In this document: piece after piece, positions 44,881 to 49,221 of the stretch
Numbering within the stretch: position 1 is the first letter of the stretch
How the letters are laid out: every line of letters starts with the position of its first letter
From: JBHGBM01 sp041946965
Lineage (GTDB): Bacteria; Acidobacteriota; Terriglobia; Bryobacterales; Bryobacteraceae
Direction: 5' to 3'
Length of the DNA stretch: 49,221 nucleotides
Assembly (NCBI GenBank): GCA_041946965.1
Contig: JBHGBM010000036.1
Location: 1-49,221, forward strand
The notes under the pieces: model-generated
Database searches by the model: none
Told to the model about the DNA's origin: nothing
What the model saw: the letters and a program-made list of their open reading frames with translations, nothing else
Made by a program: the position numbers and the translations under genes

Positions 44881-47800
44881 ATGGTCCGAATGCGCGCATA
44901 TGCTTCCCTGCCTCTCTTTTTTCTGGTGCTGTCGACCGCCGGCGCCCAGGATTACCGGGGCAAAGTGCAGGGCGTGGTGACCGACTCGACCCAGGCCGTC
45001 ATCGTCGGCGCCAAGGTCCTGCTGGCCAATGACAAGACCGGCGTGGTCAGCGCCAAGGAGACTAACGCCAGCGGAAGATATTTCTTCGACCTGGTGGACC
45101 CGGGCGCATACACCGTCACGGTGGAGGCCGCCGGGTTCTCGAAGTTCATCCAGCAGAACGTCGTGGTGCAGGTATCCGGCGACGTGACCGTGGACGCCGC
45201 CCTCGCGGTGGGCGCTCTTACCGAGGCGGTGGTGGTGAAGGAGTCCCCGGTCACGGTGCAGTTCAACACCAGCACCATGCAAATGACCGTGGACCGGAAG
45301 ATGCTCGACGACCTTCCCGCCATGGCGCGCAACCCGTTCACTATGGCGCTGCTGGATCCGGCCGTGGTCAACCGGTATTTTTACCAGCCGAACGCGCACT
45401 ACCCTTACTTCATGTACTCCACCAGCAGCCTGGACGTAGGGGGCAGCACCAGCAAGAAGAACGACCTGCTGCTGGACGGCGCACCCCTGAGCATCTCCGA
45501 CAAAGGTTCCTACGCGCCCCCGATCGACGCGGTGCAGGAAGTCAGCATCCAGCAAAACAGCGTAGACGCCGAGTACGGGCACAGCGGCGGCGGCGTGATG
45601 AGTCTCTCGATGAAATCCGGCACCAACGACCTGCACGGATCGCTCTATTACTTCGGCCGTCACCCCAAGCTGAATGCGGTAAGCAACGCCGTGACCCGTT
45701 CGCCCAACATGGTGCGCAGCCACGTTGGCGGCGGCGCCATGGGCGGCCCCATCCTGAAGAACAGGCTATTCAACTTCGGCACTTATGAGAAGTGGCGGAC
45801 GGCGCAGCCGCTGAGCGCCATGCAAACGCTGCCCACCGCTCTCGAACGGACCGGCGATTTCTCCCAGTCGCTCAACACGTTCAACGGCCTTCGCACCATC
45901 TACGATCCGTGGAGCACGAAGTTCGACCCGGCGGCCAACAAGGCCTCGCGCATTCCGTTTCCCGGCAACCGCATTCCGCAAGCCAGCATGGACCGGGTCT
46001 CCCTCATCGTCATCAAGGACCTGTGGATGCCCAACAATCCCGGCGATAACCAGACCGGGGCGAACAACTTCAAGCTCGGCTACGCGCGGCTGCAACGCTT
46101 CTGGAATTTCTCAGACCGGACCGATTGGAACGTGAACGACAAGTGGAAGATGTTCGCGCGCTACAGCCGCTTCTACATGGTCCAGTCCCCGCGGGGTTTC
46201 ACCCAGTCGCGCGGCGCGCAGTTCAACGGCGGCATCATGGCTTCCAGGCAGGTCGCGGCCGACACCGTGTACCTGCTGAGCCCCACCACCGTGCTGAATA
46301 TCCGCGGAAGTTACTGGTCGCTTCAGGATGACCTGGACGACCCGCAGACCGAGACGACCGAGTCTTTCTACCACGAACTCTGGCCCAACGACTGGTACAA
46401 GCCCTATAACGCCGAGGTGAAGAAGCTGTATTACCCCAAGATCGGCGCCCTGGGCCGGGGCAACTACTGGATCCAGCATCCGTATAACTACAGCGGCCAC
46501 GGCCGCCTTTCCCGGGAGAAGTCCTCCCACCAGTTGAAGGCGGGCTTGGAATGGCGCAAAAACATCGCCGATGTCCACATGCCCACCCTGACCTCCTTCG
46601 CTTTCAGTTCCTCGCTCACCGCGGACACCTTCATCTCTCCGGACGCGCGCTACAGCGGCGACACCTGGGCCACTTTCCTGCTGGGCGCGCTCGGCAGCGA
46701 CTCGATGGCCCGCTACACCACGCCGCAGATCACCAGCGTTCACTACTATGGCCTCTATCTCCACGACGACTTCAAGGTGAACCGCCGGCTGACCATCAAC
46801 CTGGGCCTGCGATATGAGTACGAATCGCCGCCGGTGGAGGTGAAGAACCGCATTTCACGCTATCTCGACCTGACGAACCCGATCCCGGAGATGCAATCCA
46901 ACCCGCCGGTGATCCCGGCGGAAGTCCGGGCCGTCGCCAACATTCCGTATAAGTTCAACGGCGCCTGGGTGGCCACCGACGACCGGAACCGCGGCATGTT
47001 CAGCACTCAAAAGACCGTGTTGATTCCGCGCGCCGGAATGGCCTTGCGCCTCGACGACAGGACCGCGCTGCGCGCCGGTTACGCGCGGTACGTGGTTCCA
47101 CCCCAGTCGCAGACGTTCCTGCTCCTGGGCCTGCCCACCGACGGGTTCAACGCCACCACGGAAGTGGCGCCGGTGCTCGAGGGCATCCCGCAGGCGCGGT
47201 TGAGCAATCCCTTCCCCTCGACCAACCCTCTGATCCTTCCGGTGGGCAAGTCGCTGGGGCGTTATCAAAACCTGGGCGATCAGGCCACCTGGGTGAAGCA
47301 GGAATACCGCTCGGCGGTGAACGATCGCATCAACGTCTCCGTGCAGCGGCAGTTGCCCGACCAGATGCACCTGGATGTCACGTTCTTCATGAACTTCGGA
47401 CACAACCTGCCGTATTCCAAGCCGTTCAACATGGCGGACCCGCAGTACAGCTACGTGCAGAAAGCCAACCTCGCGAGAACCGTCCCCAACCCCTTCTACC
47501 AGTACCTGACGAAAGAGAAGTTTCCGGGACCGCTCCGCAACCAGGCGCGGGTGACCATCGGAAGCCTGCTGGCGCCCTACCCGCAGTACGGCAGCCTGAC
47601 GCAAACTTACACCGACGGCGTCCTGAACCGCTACAAGGCCCTGCAAATCAAGTTTCAGCGCGCCTTCAGCAGAGGCTACAGCTACCTGATCGGCTACAAC
47701 TACAACCGCGAGCGCACTTACGATTTCTTCAACAGCGACGACCAGTACGCGGGACGCTTCACCTTCATGGACAGCGACAACTCGCGACACCGCTTTAACG

Positions 47801-48285
47801 CCGCGGCCACTTGCGACATTCCGGTCGGGCGGGGCCGCGCGCTGCTTCCGAACCTGCACCCGGTGGTGGACGCGGTGCTGGGCGGTTGGGCCTCCAGTTG
47901 GGTGTTGTTCTACAACTCCGGGACGTTCCTGCGTTTCGGGCAGATGATCGCCTCGGGCGACCCGGTGCTCGATAACCCGACCCGCGACCGCTGGTTCGAC
48001 ACGTCGAAATTCCAGAAGCCCGAGCCCTATACGCCCCGAACCAACCCGTGGCAGTACCCCGGGCTCACCGGTCCCGGCCGCTTCGATCTGAACTCGACGC
48101 TCTCAAAGAACTTCCAGATGACGGAGCGGTTCCGGCTCGAGTTCCGCCTGGAGGCGTACAACGTCACGAACACGATCCAGTGGTCGAACCCGAACGTGAG
48201 TGTGACCAATTCGCTTTTCGGCCGCATCACCAGCCAGGCGAATGTCGGCCGCGAGGTGCAGTACGCCGTGAGGCTGCACTTCTAG
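44881..48285 (+). CDS. Oar-like TonB-dependent receptor with carboxypeptidase regulatory domain
   Basis: 1134 residues from ATG 44881, chosen because CAGGAGGAACTC precedes it and the signal peptide MVRMRAYASLPLFFLVLSTA follows. Regulatory domain ~25-105 (KVQGVVTDSTQAVIVGAKVL), plug ~110-240 (KKNDLLLDGAPLSISDKGSY; HSGGGVMSLSMKSGTNDLHG) and a long barrel ending VQYAVRLHF. Same family as the receptor at 19139; the two differ widely in barrel sequence, so they probably take different substrates. No SusD-like partner is seen. Confidence 0.9.
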   Translation: MVRMRAYASLPLFFLVLSTAGAQDYRGKVQGVVTDSTQAVIVGAKVLLANDKTGVVSAKETNASGRYFFDLVDPGAYTVTVEAAGFSKFIQQNVVVQVSGDVTVDAALAVGALTEAVVVKESPVTVQFNTSTMQMTVDRKMLDDLPAMARNPFTMALLDPAVVNRYFYQPNAHYPYFMYSTSSLDVGGSTSKKNDLLLDGAPLSISDKGSYAPPIDAVQEVSIQQNSVDAEYGHSGGGVMSLSMKSGTNDLHGSLYYFGRHPKLNAVSNAVTRSPNMVRSHVGGGAMGGPILKNRLFNFGTYEKWRTAQPLSAMQTLPTALERTGDFSQSLNTFNGLRTIYDPWSTKFDPAANKASRIPFPGNRIPQASMDRVSLIVIKDLWMPNNPGDNQTGANNFKLGYARLQRFWNFSDRTDWNVNDKWKMFARYSRFYMVQSPRGFTQSRGAQFNGGIMASRQVAADTVYLLSPTTVLNIRGSYWSLQDDLDDPQTETTESFYHELWPNDWYKPYNAEVKKLYYPKIGALGRGNYWIQHPYNYSGHGRLSREKSSHQLKAGLEWRKNIADVHMPTLTSFAFSSSLTADTFISPDARYSGDTWATFLLGALGSDSMARYTTPQITSVHYYGLYLHDDFKVNRRLTINLGLRYEYESPPVEVKNRISRYLDLTNPIPEMQSNPPVIPAEVRAVANIPYKFNGAWVATDDRNRGMFSTQKTVLIPRAGMALRLDDRTALRAGYARYVVPPQSQTFLLLGLPTDGFNATTEVAPVLEGIPQARLSNPFPSTNPLILPVGKSLGRYQNLGDQATWVKQEYRSAVNDRINVSVQRQLPDQMHLDVTFFMNFGHNLPYSKPFNMADPQYSYVQKANLARTVPNPFYQYLTKEKFPGPLRNQARVTIGSLLAPYPQYGSLTQTYTDGVLNRYKALQIKFQRAFSRGYSYLIGYNYNRERTYDFFNSDDQYAGRFTFMDSDNSRHRFNAAATCDIPVGRGRALLPNLHPVVDAVLGGWASSWVLFYNSGTFLRFGQMIASGDPVLDNPTRDRWFDTSKFQKPEPYTPRTNPWQYPGLTGPGRFDLNSTLSKNFQMTERFRLEFRLEAYNVTNTIQWSNPNVSVTNSLFGRITSQANVGREVQYAVRLHF

Positions 48286-48377
48286 CCGGCTGCGGGAAAT
48301 TCAACGCTGGCTTGGGGGAATTGCTGGCGGGGCGGCGTGGACGCTTTTCGAACTCTGGCGGCCACCGCGCATTGGGC

Positions 48378-48606
48378 CTACAGCAGTTTCTGAAACTCAG
48401 GCACCGTCAACTCCGCATCCCGGAGAAGACTCTTCAGTAGCTTGGGGTGCAGGATTGTGCCCGGAATGAAAGGGAACGGTCACCCGTTTCCCTGGTGCAT
48501 TCTTCACAATCCGGTGACTGCCACTCTGACGTGCAAACAGGAAGCCGCCTCGCTCCAGGGCCCTGAGAGCATCTGCCGCGGTGACCCGAGGAAGCCTTTC
48601 ACTCAA
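48378..48606 (-). pseudogene. hicA: hicA toxin gene with a single-base frameshift
   Basis: From a TTG at 48606, overlapping the hicB stop (TTGA), the frame reads as HicA: LPRVTAADALRALERGGF, QSGSHRIVKNAPGKRVTVPF with the catalytic His (H31). After PFHSG it loses the family sequence. If one G of a GGG run (plus-strand CCC at 48460-48462) is removed, the frame continues TILHPKLLKSLLRDAEL then TVPEFQKLL to a TAG at 48378-48380, a complete 75-residue HicA. As written, the product has a 20-residue wrong tail. HicA is a double-stranded-RNA-binding-fold mRNA interferase. Sequencing error in the homopolymer is an alternative. Confidence 0.82.
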
Positions 48607-48827
48607 ACGGCAACTTCCAGTGAGGTGAGGCTCACCGCTTCCGACTGGCCAATCTCCTCACCGGTCTCCAGCCGATCTTCCAAGTGGAGCCGGATGGCAT
48701 CCCGGATGTTGCTGACGGCTTCCTCGTAAGTCCTTCCCTGGGTATAGCAGCCCTGAAGCTCCGGGCAAAGCGCGAAGTAGCCGTCGGCGTCCTTCTCCAC
48801 CAAAACACTGAACCGATAGCTTCGCAT
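48603..48827 (-). CDS. hicB: HicB-type antitoxin
   Basis: 74 residues: YRFSVLVEKDADGYFALCPE, LQGCYTQGRTYEEAVSNIRD and AIRLHLEDRLETGEEI form the HicB partial RNase H fold. The C-terminal DNA-binding extension of long HicB proteins is absent, so this is the short form. The antitoxin gene precedes the toxin gene, with a four-base overlap. It neutralises HicA by binding it; with hicA frameshifted its role may be gone. Confidence 0.92.
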   Translation of the reverse strand: MRSYRFSVLVEKDADGYFALCPELQGCYTQGRTYEEAVSNIRDAIRLHLEDRLETGEEIGQSEAVSLTSLEVAV

Positions 48828-49164
48828 AGGCCTATTCTCTCAAGTACGCCACACCGCGTCGGCCGTCTACGGGAACCGGGAGGGCAGCCTCGGGAACACA
48901 CTGAAACCACGCAGTGCAATCCGGCCACTCTGGACCAACCTCAGAGTGCGCCCCCCTCCCAACTCAAGGATCACGCGGAACGCGAGGACGAGGTCTCAGT
49001 CCCTTCCTTCGCGACCACCTCGGCGGCTATACGGTCTATTCGAGACTTGCCACGCGCTCTTGTCGAACTCCTCAATCTGCTGAAAACACGAGGCGAAGCG
49101 CCAAACTTGATAACCGCTCCGAAGAATGGTGCGTCGAACCTCCTGAAAACAAGAGGCAAATCAC
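48828..49164. other. Intergenic stretch between hicB and tRNA-Ser
   Basis: 337 bases without a credible gene. A 62-codon open frame on the minus strand at 48971-49159 has no recognisable family or ribosome site and is left out. The only structure seen is a degenerate direct repeat at its right end. The stretch may be old mobile or decayed DNA next to a tRNA gene. Confidence 0.5.
49062..49160. repeat. Imperfect direct repeat near the 3' end of tRNA-Ser
   Basis: Two 21-base units, at 49077-49097 and 49140-49160, share 18 identical positions with core CTGAAAACA and GAGGC. Each is preceded by GTCGAAC (49062-49068 and 49133-49139). Only two copies, with different spacing, so not a CRISPR or a clear attachment site. 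Confidence 0.45.
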
Positions 49165-49221
49165 TGGCGGAGGAAGAGGGATTCGAACCCCCGGTAGAGT
49201 TTCCCCTACTGCGGTTTTCAA
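49165..49221 (-). tRNA. tRNA-Ser(UGA), 3' part; 5' part off the window
   Basis: Read on the minus strand, the last base is the U33 position, followed by anticodon TGA and the stem ACCGC. A long variable arm (GTAGGGG AAA CTCTAC), the T-arm with GGTTCGAATCC and the acceptor strand with an encoded CCA end at 49165-49167 follow. The long variable arm and TGA anticodon identify a class II serine tRNA. The D-arm and 5' acceptor strand lie beyond 49221. Confidence 0.93.

Noticed and set aside
48971..49159. 62-codon minus-strand open frame between hicB and the tRNA
   Set aside because: No ribosome site, no family, overlaps the direct repeats; not reported as a gene.
49062..49160. Possible CRISPR start
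   Set aside because: Only two imperfect repeat units with unequal spacing and no cas gene in the window.

Overview
The window is GC-rich, densely coded bacterial chromosome. I infer an Acidobacteriota member, most likely a Bryobacterales/Solibacter-type soil or sediment organism. The basis is three large carboxypeptidase-regulatory-domain (Oar-like) outer-membrane receptors plus a related barrel gene, many Sec- or Tat-tagged sugar-processing enzymes, and the overall gene style. This placement is inference; no rRNA gene is present to confirm it.

Left part (1-8800, mostly minus strand). A partial ALDH7-type aldehyde dehydrogenase and a secreted CE1-type esterase are followed by a small plus-strand lipoprotein. 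Then comes a tightly overlapping seven-gene operon read from 8800 down to 2895: a NarK/NNP-type nitrate/nitrite transporter, a NarI/DsrM-like membrane cytochrome b with a C-terminal zinc ribbon, a Nas/NarB-type molybdopterin oxidoreductase, a ferredoxin with four 4Fe-4S motifs, a membrane-anchored Rieske protein and two tiny membrane proteins. It looks like a quinol-linked nitrate reductase with an unusual subunit set and is the best candidate here for a poorly described system.

Middle-left (8.8-22.6 kb). This holds a TonB-type receptor, a SYLF/Ysc84 pseudogene with two in-frame deletions and a stop, a Tat-tagged Rid protein, a secreted protein with a phage-tail-like domain, and a pterin dehydratase-ahpC-ahpD operon. 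A tandem pair of outer-membrane barrel genes follows, whose second copy is reduced to a pseudogene, and then a second large receptor.

Glycan section (22.6-35 kb). A minus-strand operon (threonine synthase, Gfo/Idh/MocA oxidoreductase, sugar isomerase, GH29 alpha-L-fucosidase, RraA-like protein, perhaps the MscS channel) sits beside L-fuconate dehydratase and a divergent beta-hydroxyacid-type dehydrogenase. A lytic transglycosylase, a small barrel protein and a PL8 polysaccharide lyase with a complete catalytic triad are interleaved. Together they suggest uptake and breakdown of fucose- and uronate-bearing polysaccharides, with several steps outside the cytoplasm.

Right part (35-49.2 kb). This holds a DinB remnant, a DUF1848 protein, and a JAB/MPN-TonB fusion. 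The fusion is divergent, across an AT-rich promoter region, from a zinc-ribbon/disordered/LamG-like protein and a TPR protein. Next come an arsR-arsM arsenic methylation pair with a 22-bp palindromic operator lying over its promoter, an alkaline phosphatase, a small exported protein, a third large receptor, a hicBA toxin-antitoxin pair whose toxin is frameshifted, and the 3' part of tRNA-Ser(UGA) at the right edge.
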